Shown piece by piece: positions 39,089 through 49,914 of a stretch of DNA of 64,000 nt. The DNA lies in contig PWEO01000163.1 in the NCBI GenBank assembly GCA_003553525.1, positions 1 to 64,000 on the forward strand. Reading direction: 5' to 3'. Made by a program: the position numbers and the translations under genes. The notes below the pieces were generated by a model, which was given only the letters and a program-made list of their open reading frames with translations, had not been told where the DNA came from and made no database searches. Every line of letters begins with the position of its first letter. The first letter of the stretch is position 1. This DNA comes from Clostridiaceae bacterium. Lineage in GTDB: Bacteria; Bacillota; Clostridia; Peptostreptococcales; T1SED10-28.

Positions 39089-40012
39089 ATGCTGGATCCG
39101 AATAAACAAAGCTCCACAACTATAACCCATATTGTAGAAGTAAATGAAGAAGGCAGTTCCTTGAAGGATTTTTTAAGAGATCATTACGGGATTTCCAGCA
39201 GATTGCTCAGTAAAATGAAAAAAAATCAGCAAATACGAATGAACGGAAAATACGCCCCTTATCATACCCGAGTTTATCGGGGGGATAAAATTGAGATGAA
39301 TTTCGAAGAGGATCCTAACGCCTACCCAAGAGTTCCCATGAATTTGGAAATTGCCTATGAAGATCTGGATCTGTTGATTTTAAACAAACAGCCGGGCATC
39401 GTCACCCACCCCACACGAGGCCATCATGAAGATACTCTAACCAACGGGGTGGTGGATTATTTTCAACGGATCGGACTGAATATGAAGATTCGTTTTGTCA
39501 ACCGATTGGATATGAATACTTCCGGGTTGTTGATTGTTGCAAAAAATCCCTTCGCCCATTTCGATTTAATGAAACAGATGCAGGAGGACCTGGTAACAAA
39601 ATATTATCTAACTTGGGTTCACGGTGAGGTGGATAAAGACAGGGGAAGCATTGAGGGTAGGATTTTTAACCCTGAGGGAAGTGAGGGCCGAAGGGTCATT
39701 GATCCGAAGGGACAGGCCTCGAAAACCGGGTATGAAGTGCTGGAGCGAAAAAAAGATCGAACATTGTTGAGAGTTCGGCTTTACACGGGTAGAACCCATC
39801 AGATTCGGGTGCATCTATGCTCCATGGGCCATCCCATCATGGGTGATACCCTGTACTGCCATAGGAAGAGTCCCAGAGAGGAAGAGAAAAAATTTCCAAG
39901 ACAGGCGCTGCATGCCTATCAACTGGAATTTTACCAGCCCAGATACAGAACAAAACTGCGGGTGAAGGCTTCTATGCCCAAGGACATGGAGAGCTTGTTT
40001 CAAAATCCTTAA
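39089..40012 (+). CDS. RluA-family 23S/tRNA pseudouridine synthase
   Basis: S4-like N-terminus and RFVNRLDMNTSGLLIVAKN; GRTHQIRVHL. Confidence 0.93.
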   Translation: MLDPNKQSSTTITHIVEVNEEGSSLKDFLRDHYGISSRLLSKMKKNQQIRMNGKYAPYHTRVYRGDKIEMNFEEDPNAYPRVPMNLEIAYEDLDLLILNKQPGIVTHPTRGHHEDTLTNGVVDYFQRIGLNMKIRFVNRLDMNTSGLLIVAKNPFAHFDLMKQMQEDLVTKYYLTWVHGEVDKDRGSIEGRIFNPEGSEGRRVIDPKGQASKTGYEVLERKKDRTLLRVRLYTGRTHQIRVHLCSMGHPIMGDTLYCHRKSPREEEKKFPRQALHAYQLEFYQPRYRTKLRVKASMPKDMESLFQNP

Positions 40013-40162
40013 TATAAAACACATAAAAATTGTATAACGTATAAGGACTGAATATCACCTGGGAGTTGAAATGGGAAAGGACATTAATTTTATTGAGACT
40101 AATTCAATATGAGTTATGATCACAACAATAATGATAAAAAAGGGCAACAAAAGGAGGTCCAT

Positions 40163-41392
40163 ATGGAATTACTGAGCACTTATAGCGTAGAACAGGTTCA
40201 AAAAAAAATATTGGAAGTTTTTCAGGATTTCCCAATAAAGACCGAAAGAATTCCTATTACCGAAGCCCGGGGCAGAGTCTTAGCCCAGGAAGTGCTTTCC
40301 TTTGAAAACATACCGGAGTTTCACCGTTCCACCGTGGACGGTTACGGGGTATTGTATCAGGATACTCTTGGTGCCAGTGAAGGTCTTGCGGTCTATCTGC
40401 AAAACAAGTTTACCGTGGAAATGGGAAAGGAAGCTCCGGGAACTATCAAACCGGGAGAATGCGCATACATCCCTACGGGAGGTATGATTCCCCAGGGGGT
40501 GAACGCCGTGGTGATGATCGAACAAACCGAAGTCTTTGATGAAAATACGATAGGCATTGTAAAACCAGTATCGGATTTCGAAAACATCTTGCGAAAAGGG
40601 GAGGATATCCATGCGGGAGAAGAGGTTTTTACGAAGGGAGACCGCCTTCGAACGGAAGACATCGGGCTTTTGGCAGGCCTCGGTGTGGCGGAGGTACGGG
40701 TTTACAAGAAAATCGCTGTAGGATTGATTTCCACCGGGGATGAGATTGTGGATATTAAAAAGCAGCCAAGTCTTGGGGAGATTCGAGATATGAACCGTTA
40801 TAGCCTGGGTGCTGCCTTAGAAAGAGACGGTTTTTCTCTGGAAAAAACCGCCGTGGTGAAGGATCAGCGAAAACTGCTGGAGGAAACTTTGGAAGAATTT
40901 TTGAGAAGCTGTGATCTGGTTCTGATTTCCGGTGGAAGTTCCATGGGTGAAAAGGACTATACCAAAGCGGTAATCAACGTCTTAGGAGTTCCGGGAGTCT
41001 TCATTCACGGCGTAGCCATGAAACCTGGAAAACCGACGATTATCGGAAAAATCGGAAAAAAAGCGGTGTTCGGCCTTCCCGGTCAACCGGTGTCCGCATT
41101 AATGGTCTATGAAGTGCTGGTTAAAACCATAACTAAACTCTATGAAAAACCGAAAACCGAGGATCCCTATCTTTTAGGAGAAATGGATCGAAACTTTCCA
41201 TCGGCGCCGGGAAGGGCCCATTATTTTATGGTCTCTATATATGAGAAAGACGGGAAAAGCTATGTAACCCCCGTGTACGGAAAATCCGGAACCCTATCCA
41301 TGATGAGCAGGGCAATGGGCTATGTTGTTATCGCTTCGGACGAAGAGGGATTGAATAAAGGAGACCGGGTAAAGGTTTACCCGCTCACGTAA
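40163..41392 (+). CDS. moeA: Molybdopterin molybdenumtransferase MoeA, copy 1
   Basis: FHRSTVDGYGV, PTGGMIPQGVNAVVMIEQTE, GLPGQPVSALMVY; aaggaggtccat SD before ATG 40163. Confidence 0.93.
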   Translation: MELLSTYSVEQVQKKILEVFQDFPIKTERIPITEARGRVLAQEVLSFENIPEFHRSTVDGYGVLYQDTLGASEGLAVYLQNKFTVEMGKEAPGTIKPGECAYIPTGGMIPQGVNAVVMIEQTEVFDENTIGIVKPVSDFENILRKGEDIHAGEEVFTKGDRLRTEDIGLLAGLGVAEVRVYKKIAVGLISTGDEIVDIKKQPSLGEIRDMNRYSLGAALERDGFSLEKTAVVKDQRKLLEETLEEFLRSCDLVLISGGSSMGEKDYTKAVINVLGVPGVFIHGVAMKPGKPTIIGKIGKKAVFGLPGQPVSALMVYEVLVKTITKLYEKPKTEDPYLLGEMDRNFPSAPGRAHYFMVSIYEKDGKSYVTPVYGKSGTLSMMSRAMGYVVIASDEEGLNKGDRVKVYPLT

Positions 41393-41481
41393 CAGGAAAA
41401 GCAATTAGATAACCGGAAAAATCAATAACATAAACGAAAAAAAGTTGACTCAGTTACTAATAATACTAAGGGGGATAGGGA

Positions 41482-43452
41482 ATGGACCATAAAAGTCGGA
41501 ACATCTACTTAAAAAGCGTGGAATTCTATGAAGCCCTAAGACTTTACCAGGAGGCTATGGACCAACGGAATATTCGAGAGACGGTGGAAATAATTGATAC
41601 AAAATCTGCTATGAACCGAATTACCGCTGCCCCGGTTTTTGCCCGAGACTCCTCGCCGAATTATAGTGCCGCGGCCATGGACGGTGTTGCCGCGATTTCA
41701 GAAAAAACCAGGGGAGCTTCGGAGACCCGACCGGTAGTTTTGGAAAAAAAACGGGATTTTGTTTATATCAATACGGGAGGCGTGGTGAAAGCTCCTTATG
41801 ATACCGTAATTATGATTGAAGACTTGGTGGAGATGGATGAGAATCATATTGAAATTAGAAGCAGCGCTCCCGCATGGCAGCATATTCGGGAAATCGGCGA
41901 AGATGTGGTCAAGGGAGAGCTGATTTTACCCTCGAATCACAGGCTTCGCCCTATGGATATTGGTGCTCTATTGGCTGGGAAAGTGGAAAGTATGGAAGTT
42001 TATAAGCAGCCTAGGGTAGGAATCCTCCCTACGGGCTCGGAAATTATAGATGTGGCGGATTCGGGAGAAGCGGGAAAAATAATCGATTCCAACTCCTATA
42101 TGTTTGAAGGCATGGTCAGGGAGTCGGGAGGGATTTCGAAGCACTACCCCGTTACCAAGGATGACTATGCTTTACTGAAAGAGAGGATTTTACTGGGGGC
42201 AAGGGAAAATGATCTATTCGTCATCAACGCCGGATCTTCTGCGGGCAGTAAAGATTTTACCGCCGCTGTGATTAAAGAACTAGGAGAAGTGTTAATCCAC
42301 GGTGTGGCCATCAAACCGGGAAAACCCATTATCTTAGGATTTATCGAAAACAAACCGGTCATCGGTATACCCGGTTATCCCGTATCTGCCTATATTGACT
42401 TCAAATATTTTGTTCAGCCCCTGATCGAAAAATTAGGGGGAAAAAAACCAAACCCCCAAAGAACCTTGGAGGCCATCTTGGCACGAAGGGTGGTCTCCTC
42501 CTTGAAGCATGAGGAATTTATTCGCATGAAGGTGGGGAAGGTCGGAAGCAAGTATATGGCCACGGCTTTAAGTCGGGGGGCGGGAGTCAGTAGCTCCCTG
42601 GTAAAGGCTGAAGGGATTCTTCAAGTTCCGAAGGGATTAGAGGGGTACGAAAAGGGAACCGTTGTAGATATTCAACTGATTAAAAATCCTGAAGAAATTG
42701 AAAACACCTTAGTCTCCGCGGGAAGCCATGATGTAGTGATGGATATTTTAAGCGATTGGTTGCAGACCAACCGTCCAGAGGCTGGTCTATCCTCCACTCA
42801 TGTGGGAAGTTTCGGAGGGATTCTGGCCCTGAAAAATCAGGAATGCCATATGGCGCCGATGCATATTTTAGACGAGGCCAAGGGTACCTATAACAGGGAA
42901 ATGATTCAATCCCATTTTCCCCGGGGAGATATGGCCATTATAAAACTGGTAAAACGAAGCCAGGGACTAATGGTTCAAAAGGGGAATCCCAAAGGGATTA
43001 CAGGAATAGAGGACCTTACTGGTACGGGACTGCAGTTCGTGAACCGCCAAAGAGGAGCGGGAACCCGAATACTCTTAGACTTTTATTTGAAAAAACTGGA
43101 GATATCTTCGTCGGAAATATCCGGTTATGACCGAGTGTTAACCACCCACACTGCGGTGGCGGCAGCGATTGCCAATAATACCGCCGATGCTGGTCTCGGG
43201 GTGTACTCGGCGGCCAATGCTCTGGGGGTGGATTTCATTCCCGTGGAATGGGAAGATTATGATCTGGTACTGCCGAAAAAACATCTGGAGGATCCGAGAA
43301 TTCTTGAGATGCTGAAATTAATCAAGCAGGAAGATTTTAAAAAGAAAATTGAGGACTTAGGCGGTTATCAAACCGATGAAATAGGACAGGTTTATACAGT
43401 AGAGAAAGCAGAGGAGGAAACAACATGGCAAAAGTGGTATCCATCAATGTAA
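41482..43452 (+). CDS. MoeA-like protein fused to periplasmic-binding-protein-like domain
   Basis: 656 aa; MoeA core (YSAAAMDGVAAI; GIPGYPVSAYIDF) plus C-terminal LysR-substrate/PBP-like domain (GTGLQFVNRQRGAGTRILLDFYL). Confidence 0.92.
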   Translation: MDHKSRNIYLKSVEFYEALRLYQEAMDQRNIRETVEIIDTKSAMNRITAAPVFARDSSPNYSAAAMDGVAAISEKTRGASETRPVVLEKKRDFVYINTGGVVKAPYDTVIMIEDLVEMDENHIEIRSSAPAWQHIREIGEDVVKGELILPSNHRLRPMDIGALLAGKVESMEVYKQPRVGILPTGSEIIDVADSGEAGKIIDSNSYMFEGMVRESGGISKHYPVTKDDYALLKERILLGARENDLFVINAGSSAGSKDFTAAVIKELGEVLIHGVAIKPGKPIILGFIENKPVIGIPGYPVSAYIDFKYFVQPLIEKLGGKKPNPQRTLEAILARRVVSSLKHEEFIRMKVGKVGSKYMATALSRGAGVSSSLVKAEGILQVPKGLEGYEKGTVVDIQLIKNPEEIENTLVSAGSHDVVMDILSDWLQTNRPEAGLSSTHVGSFGGILALKNQECHMAPMHILDEAKGTYNREMIQSHFPRGDMAIIKLVKRSQGLMVQKGNPKGITGIEDLTGTGLQFVNRQRGAGTRILLDFYLKKLEISSSEISGYDRVLTTHTAVAAAIANNTADAGLGVYSAANALGVDFIPVEWEDYDLVLPKKHLEDPRILEMLKLIKQEDFKKKIEDLGGYQTDEIGQVYTVEKAEEETTWQKWYPSM

Positions 43453-43862
43453 GCGATAAAAAGGGGGTTGTGAAAACCCCTGTGGATGAAAGGGTCTTTA
43501 TTAAGGATCACGGTATCGAAGGGGACGCCCATGGCGGGAAATGGCATCGACAGGTAAGCTTACTGGGCCAGGAAAGTATCGACTATGCGATAAAAAAAGA
43601 CGGACTGGATCTCAGTCCGGGGATGTTTGCGGAAAACCTTACTACGGAAGGGATTACCTTGTATGAACTGCCCATAGGCACAAAAATACATGTAGGGGAG
43701 ACCATTCAAGAGGTTACTCAAATCGGAAAGAAATGCCATAGCAAATGCGAAATATATTTTAAAACCGGGGACTGTGTTATGCCCCGGGAAGGAATTTTTA
43801 CAGCTGTGTTAAAGGGCGGTACCGTAAAGATTGGAGATCCTATTAAAATCATTGAAGAATAG
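43425..43862 (+). CDS. MOSC domain protein
   Basis: 145 aa; GIEGDAHGGKWHRQVSLLGQESI; GKKCHSKCEIYFKTGDCVMPREGIF. Confidence 0.92.
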   Translation: MAKVVSINVSDKKGVVKTPVDERVFIKDHGIEGDAHGGKWHRQVSLLGQESIDYAIKKDGLDLSPGMFAENLTTEGITLYELPIGTKIHVGETIQEVTQIGKKCHSKCEIYFKTGDCVMPREGIFTAVLKGGTVKIGDPIKIIEE

Positions 43863-43873
43863 AGGTGTGACCC

Positions 43874-45598
43874 ATGGATAAAAAAGATGTGGCGAAGATT
43901 TTGGAAGAAATGGCCTTGATGCTGGAGTTAAAAGGGGCAAACACCTTTAAAATCCGGGCCTATCAAAACGGCGCACGAAGCATTGAAACTTTGGAGGGAA
44001 ACCTTCGGGAACTAGTGGATAATAAGGAGTTAAGCAAGGTTCCTGGAATCGGCAAAGGCCTTAGCGAAAATATCTCGGAGTTGGTGCAGACGGGAGAGAT
44101 GGCCGATTATCAGGAACTGAAACGAGCCTTCCCGGAAACTCTGTTTGACCTTTTTAAAGTACCGGGCTTAGGGCCGAAAAAAGTTAAGGTCCTCTATGAA
44201 GAACTGGGGATTGAAACTTTAGGAGAGTTGGAATACGCCTGTCTGGAAAACAGATTAATGGACTTAAAGGGCTTTGGGAAAACCAGCCAGGAAAAAATTC
44301 TCCGGGGTATTGAGAACTTAAAAAAATACCGGGGAAAATATCTGGTTTCCACGGGAATCATGGTTTTGGAAGAACTGCGAGATTACTTCATGGGTGAAAA
44401 TAAAGTCCTTCGCTTCAGCGAAGCAGGAAGTCTTCGTCGGCGAAAAGAAGTGATCAAGGATGTGGATATATTAGTTGCCGTAAAGGATGAGGACCGTGAG
44501 TCCGTGGGAGAATACTTTGCTGCCTTTGAAAGGGTGGAGGAGATCATTGCCAAGGGAGAAACCAAGGTCAGTGTCCGACTGGATATAGGCATCAATGTAG
44601 ACCTTCGATTAGTTACGGAAGAGGAGTTTCCCTATGCTCTTCATCATTTTACCGGCAGTAAGGAGCATAACACCAAAATGCGGCAAATTGCCAAGAAAAA
44701 AGGCTTGAAAATGAATGAATACGGAATTTTTAGGAGAGAGGAACGAATCCCTGCTAAAACCGAAGTCGATGTATTCAAGGTCTTAGAGCTTCCAATGATT
44801 TCCCCGGAACTACGGGAAGATCAAGGGGAAATTGAAGCGGCCATGGAGGGAAAACTTCCTAGTTTAATAAAAAAAGTGGACATAAAAGGCCTGTTTCATA
44901 TCCACAGTCACTACAGTGACGGAGTAAACTCCATGGAAGAGATTGTTCAGGAGGCCCTGGATCGAGGGCTTCAGTACGTCGGGATTTCCGATCACAGTCA
45001 GGCGGCTTACTATGCCAAGGGCTTAAAACCGGAAGCGGTAAAACAACAACATCAAGAAATAGAGGCCCTTCGTGAAAAATACCCGGAAATCAAAATCCTT
45101 AAGGGGATCGAGTCGGATATTTTAAATGACGGCAGCTTGGATTATGGAAATGAGATGTTGGAAACCTTTGACTACATTATCGCATCCCTTCACTCCAACT
45201 TGAAAATGGACAGGGACTTGATGACGAAACGACTTATCGGAGCTATTAAAAATCCATATACTAAAATTCTCGGTCATATGACGGGAAGACTGCTTCTTTC
45301 TAGGGATGGCTGTAGTTTTGATGAAAAAAAAGTATTCAAGGCCTTAAAAGAAAACAATGTAGCCGTGGAAATCAACAGCAATCCCCATCGCCTGGATTTG
45401 GACTGGAGAAAATGCAAAATGGCCAAAAATATGGGGATTTACCTGACCATCGACCCTGACGCCCACAGGCTTTCGGGTTTTGAAGACGTAGATTATGGAG
45501 TCGGTATTGCCCGAAAGGGCTGGATCGAAAGGGAAGATGTGATAAACGGAAAAGATTTCTCAGAATTGAAAGAGCATTGGGGATTGAGTTTGAAATAG
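43874..45598 (+). CDS. polX: Family X DNA polymerase with PHP exonuclease domain
   Basis: 574 aa; HhH motifs, GSLRRRKEVIKDVDILVA, PHP motif HIHSHYSDG. Confidence 0.94.
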   Translation: MDKKDVAKILEEMALMLELKGANTFKIRAYQNGARSIETLEGNLRELVDNKELSKVPGIGKGLSENISELVQTGEMADYQELKRAFPETLFDLFKVPGLGPKKVKVLYEELGIETLGELEYACLENRLMDLKGFGKTSQEKILRGIENLKKYRGKYLVSTGIMVLEELRDYFMGENKVLRFSEAGSLRRRKEVIKDVDILVAVKDEDRESVGEYFAAFERVEEIIAKGETKVSVRLDIGINVDLRLVTEEEFPYALHHFTGSKEHNTKMRQIAKKKGLKMNEYGIFRREERIPAKTEVDVFKVLELPMISPELREDQGEIEAAMEGKLPSLIKKVDIKGLFHIHSHYSDGVNSMEEIVQEALDRGLQYVGISDHSQAAYYAKGLKPEAVKQQHQEIEALREKYPEIKILKGIESDILNDGSLDYGNEMLETFDYIIASLHSNLKMDRDLMTKRLIGAIKNPYTKILGHMTGRLLLSRDGCSFDEKKVFKALKENNVAVEINSNPHRLDLDWRKCKMAKNMGIYLTIDPDAHRLSGFEDVDYGVGIARKGWIEREDVINGKDFSELKEHWGLSLK

Positions 45599-45700
45599 AA
45601 GAGATGGAAGGAAAAAACATCTTCGGGAAATTACTAAACAGCTAAAGTATTAAACAATCAGTGCCCTGAAACAACGTAGGCATAAGGAGGCATAGGGAAG

Positions 45701-46555
45701 ATGAAAGAAACCCTTAGACATGGAAACTATGATGATAAAGAACAGATACTGGAAATTTCAAAAACCGTGTGGGAGGGGAACGACTTCATTCTTCGAACCA
45801 TTGATACATGGCTGGACCCTGAAAGCGGCAGGATTTTGATCGTGGAAAAAGACGGTGAAATTCGTGCCTTTGCTAAGATGAGTTACCTGACCACAAGGGA
45901 TTACTGGCTGGAGGGACTTCGTGTAAAAGAAAAGTATCGGGGTATGGGATACGCCAATTTACTTACCCGGGAATTGATCCGTGAGGCAAAAGAAAACAAA
46001 CCCAGGTCTCTACGTTTTGCCTGCCACAGAAAGGCTGAGGGGAGTATCCATTCGGGAGAGAACCACGGATTTGTTCGAAAAGGGGAGTTTAATTTTATTC
46101 TTTGTGAAAATTTGCCGTTGGAAAAGACTGCGGTAGAGGTTCGAGAACTTCCCGAGGAGCAAGATCCTTATGAAATCCTACAGAGATTTCCGGAATACGA
46201 GAAGAATTACGGTTTTCTATTCGGAAGCAAATGGAAGTTTATCCCCATGGAAAAAGAGATAATTACCACCCTTCACCGGGAAGGAAAAATTATTGTGACT
46301 GCGGATGAGCAGGCTATTTTAATCTATGATCACGACGACGCTGATTTACGTCTGCTTTTTTACGGAGGGCCAGAGGAAATGGTTAAACAACTGATTTTAG
46401 CGCTGGGAGAAAAAGAACCGGGAAAACTGATTAAAACCATGACCCTCCCGAAGTCTAAGTACAATCCTGTATTTGAGGAGTTAGGTTTTCATATGAAGGG
46501 GGAGAGGAAAGTGGAGTTGCCGCCGAATGTCTTCCTGTATGAGTATCCCCTATAG
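45701..46555 (+). CDS. GNAT family N-acetyltransferase
   Basis: LEGLRVKEKYRGMGYANLLTRELIREA. Confidence 0.88.
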   Translation: MKETLRHGNYDDKEQILEISKTVWEGNDFILRTIDTWLDPESGRILIVEKDGEIRAFAKMSYLTTRDYWLEGLRVKEKYRGMGYANLLTRELIREAKENKPRSLRFACHRKAEGSIHSGENHGFVRKGEFNFILCENLPLEKTAVEVRELPEEQDPYEILQRFPEYEKNYGFLFGSKWKFIPMEKEIITTLHREGKIIVTADEQAILIYDHDDADLRLLFYGGPEEMVKQLILALGEKEPGKLIKTMTLPKSKYNPVFEELGFHMKGERKVELPPNVFLYEYPL

Positions 46556-46697
46556 TCTCTTAAATGAAAAGCAGACGGAATACAAGGCAGATACCGAACA
46601 ACAATTACTTACGGATCGAACTTGGAAAGAGGAGCAATGAGGTTTTACAATGATGAGAGGAGGGGCTTTAAGGGAAGAACCTTAAAGCACACCGCTA

Positions 46698-49217
46698 ATG
46701 AAGAATATAATAAACAAAGAAAAAAAAAGCGGGAGTCAACCTCCCGCTTATGAAATTTTAGCCCCGGCGGGAAGTCGGGAGGCCCTGGAGGCGGCGGTGC
46801 AAAATGGAGCCGACGCCGTATATTTATCGGGGAAGGATTTTGGCGCCCGAAAATTTGCCGCCAACTTCTCTAAGGAAGAACTTTTAGAAGCCTTAGACTA
46901 CTGCCATGAACGGGGAGTCGCGGTTTATGTTACCGTAAACACCCTTCTCTTTAATCCGGAGTTTGCGAAGCTAAAGGAAACCATGGATTATTACTACGCC
47001 ATAGGGGTGGACGCCGTAATCGTTCAAGATATGGGGGTGTTACACTTTATCCGTAGCACCTATCCGGACCTGGATGTTCACTGCTCTACCCAGATGTCAG
47101 CTCAAACCCCGGAGGATATTTATTACCTTGAATCCCTAGGAGTTAAGCGGGTGGTCTTGGGTCGAGAAATGTCCTTAGAGGCCATTCGCCGAGCCAAGAG
47201 GGAGACCAATGTTGAACTGGAGGTCTTCATCCACGGAGCCCTTTGTATATCCTTATCGGGACAATGTTTAATGAGCAGTATGATCGGTGGCAGGAGCGGC
47301 AATCGGGGAAGTTGTGCCCAGCCTTGTCGGCAAAAGTACACCTTATATAATGAAGACTTACAAAAAGAAATTCCCTCGAATGTAGGGGATTACCTCCTAA
47401 GTCCGAAGGATCTTGCCACGGCGGAGGGCATTTCCGAAGTGCTTGAAGCGGGAGGTTTCTCCTTAAAAATTGAAGGGCGGATGAAAAAACCCGAGTATGT
47501 AGCCACAGTGGTTAAAGTCTATCGACAACTGGTCGAAGCTTCCTATGGTGGGGAGATAAATAAAAAAGATTTGGGAAAAGCCTTGGAGGATTTGACCATC
47601 TTTAACCGGGGATTTACCAAAGGAAATTTATTCGGTGAGACCGGTAGGGACTTTATGAGCATGAAAAACCCTGGAAATCAGGGGATCCTTATCGGAAAAG
47701 TCATTAAGCAGGATCTTGCGAAGGAAAAGATTACTATTGCCTTGGAAAGGGATCTGTCCCATAATGATGAAATACAGATTCAGCGATTGGAAGGCACGGT
47801 GGGAGCCCGGGTAGAGCGATTGGAAGACCGGGGGGAAACTGTAAAACACTGTTCCGGGGCAAAAACCTGCCAGGTAAACTTTAAACACCGGGTGAGAATC
47901 GGAGAGTCTATTTACAAAACCTTTGATGAAGCCTTGATGAAGGAGGCTCGCCAAACTTACCACAAGGAATTTTTGGGAATTCCGATACAAGGGAAATTTA
48001 TATTTAAGGAAGGAGTCCCTATTCGAGGGCGACTTACCGACGGAAAAGTAAAGGTAATGATGGAGACTGTGGAAGCTCCCCAAAAAGCCAAGGGAAAAAG
48101 TCTTACGATCAACGGACTTCAAAAGCAGTTGTCTAAGTTGGGAGGAACCCCTTACCGGATGGATAACATTGAAATTGATCTACAAGGAGAGTTGTTTATC
48201 CAAGCAAAGGAAATCAATGAACTTCGAAGAAGCCTGGTAAAGGCTCTGGGAGATCAGCGAATCCAGCAGTATCGACGGAATTATTCAACGGCATCCGGTG
48301 CTTACGGGAATGTAATGGATCAGGAGTCTTTACCTCATTTAAAAACTCATGTACCGGAAGGTCACAAGGTGCATAGTTATAATCGCCATAGTTCCTATGG
48401 AATGCAATTTTCCTATAGTGCAAGATCCCTAGCTCAACTTAAAAAGCTATTGGAACTACAGGCTGAAATCATTTATTATAAAGAACTTGAAACCTTGGAA
48501 GATGCATTTAAAATGATAGAAAACCGCGAATTCAGGGGATGTTTTATTCCTGAAATTTACTCCTCCGCAACGGGAGAGACATTAGAAGAGTATAAAAGGA
48601 TCATTTCTGAAGGGAAAGCTTCCACCTTGTTGATTCAAGCCCCGGGTCAGATAATGGAGTTTGAAGGAAAGAAATTGCTAGGAGATGTTTCCTTAAACAT
48701 TGTTAATGATCGATCTTATGGATTTTATCGAGACCAAGGGTTTCAGCGGTTAACCCTTTCACCGGAGCTGAATTTGGAACAAATCAAACAGATGAATCTA
48801 GAGCCCAAAACCACGGAAATTATCGGCTATGGACAATTGCCGGTGATGGGGCTGAAACAGTGCCCCATAACCACGGTGATGGGGTCTGAAAAAAGCTGTG
48901 ACGCTTGCGAAAAAGGGAACTATAGTTTGGTGGATCGTTTTGATCAACATTTTCCACTGATTCCTCGGGGACAATGCAGAATGGAGGTTTATCATTCAAA
49001 AAAACATTTTTTAATAGAGGATATTAAAAGCCTTGAAGAAGCAGGGATAGGATATTTTCGTTTGAATTTTCTTAAAGAGTCGCCGAAGGAAGTAGAAGAG
49101 ATTGTAGCGTTACATCGCAGTTTTTTGGAAGGGAAAACCGGGAAGAAGAAGGACTTTTTTGTAAAAATGAAAAAAGACAGCTTTACAAAGGGACATTTGT
49201 ATCGAGGAGTGGAGTAG
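46698..49217 (+). CDS. Peptidase U32 family protein
   Basis: 839 aa; ILAPAGSREALEAAVQNGADAVYLSG; EVFIHGALCISLSGQCLMSSMIGGRSGNRGSCAQPCRQ. Confidence 0.94.
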   Translation: MKNIINKEKKSGSQPPAYEILAPAGSREALEAAVQNGADAVYLSGKDFGARKFAANFSKEELLEALDYCHERGVAVYVTVNTLLFNPEFAKLKETMDYYYAIGVDAVIVQDMGVLHFIRSTYPDLDVHCSTQMSAQTPEDIYYLESLGVKRVVLGREMSLEAIRRAKRETNVELEVFIHGALCISLSGQCLMSSMIGGRSGNRGSCAQPCRQKYTLYNEDLQKEIPSNVGDYLLSPKDLATAEGISEVLEAGGFSLKIEGRMKKPEYVATVVKVYRQLVEASYGGEINKKDLGKALEDLTIFNRGFTKGNLFGETGRDFMSMKNPGNQGILIGKVIKQDLAKEKITIALERDLSHNDEIQIQRLEGTVGARVERLEDRGETVKHCSGAKTCQVNFKHRVRIGESIYKTFDEALMKEARQTYHKEFLGIPIQGKFIFKEGVPIRGRLTDGKVKVMMETVEAPQKAKGKSLTINGLQKQLSKLGGTPYRMDNIEIDLQGELFIQAKEINELRRSLVKALGDQRIQQYRRNYSTASGAYGNVMDQESLPHLKTHVPEGHKVHSYNRHSSYGMQFSYSARSLAQLKKLLELQAEIIYYKELETLEDAFKMIENREFRGCFIPEIYSSATGETLEEYKRIISEGKASTLLIQAPGQIMEFEGKKLLGDVSLNIVNDRSYGFYRDQGFQRLTLSPELNLEQIKQMNLEPKTTEIIGYGQLPVMGLKQCPITTVMGSEKSCDACEKGNYSLVDRFDQHFPLIPRGQCRMEVYHSKKHFLIEDIKSLEEAGIGYFRLNFLKESPKEVEEIVALHRSFLEGKTGKKKDFFVKMKKDSFTKGHLYRGVE

Positions 49218-49380
49218 GTTTTCCACTTCTCTTTTTTTTTATGAAAAATGAAGCCGAAACAAATATATAATAGTGTATTAGGAAGGCCTGTGATATAATA
49301 GTTAAGCAGACATAAAAAATCTGAAAACTTTCGAGTACCAAAAGAACGTAAATTAATTGAATGAAAAGGCAGGTGTTTAT

Positions 49381-49914
49381 ATGGATCGAACGGAGATATT
49401 AAAAAAACAAAACCGGGTTGTTGTACAGCTGTTATGGATTGCGGGTTTTTTAGCATTTTTAAACAATCTGCTCAGTGTACGGGACCCCATAGCCGGAACC
49501 TTAATTATCGGCGTGGTGGGCGGACTGGCGCTGGTCATGTCTTATCTGGTTTATACCAACAAAATGTTGCATTCTACGAAATATTTGGCCATAGCGGGAA
49601 TATTTATTACCGTATTTATCTTTATCGAATTTACACCGGGACTCTTATCTTATCTTACAATTTATATTGCATTATTTATTTTAGGAATTTATCAGGAACA
49701 GGAAGTCATAACCATTTCAGGAATTTTAAGTATTGCAGTTTCCAGTTATGCTTTTGTTATGCATAAGGAAATGATATTTCACGAACGATACTTCGATACT
49801 CTATCCTTAGTGTCCATTAATTTCTTTATCCTGCTGTCCTGTGTGCTCTTGATTATACAAAGTCAGTTCGGTTTCAGAATGCAGAGGGATATGAAAAGGC
49901 AAGAAAAGAAGTAA
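49381..49914 (+). CDS. Multi-TM membrane protein resembling an MCP/sensor N-terminal module; probably truncated by frameshift
   Basis: 185 aa, about 6 TM; reading continues plausibly in the -1 frame (YEKARKEVKQRLSNKELEAIEDFEKSS...) after the C-terminus. Confidence 0.5.
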   Translation: MDRTEILKKQNRVVVQLLWIAGFLAFLNNLLSVRDPIAGTLIIGVVGGLALVMSYLVYTNKMLHSTKYLAIAGIFITVFIFIEFTPGLLSYLTIYIALFILGIYQEQEVITISGILSIAVSSYAFVMHKEMIFHERYFDTLSLVSINFFILLSCVLLIIQSQFGFRMQRDMKRQEKK

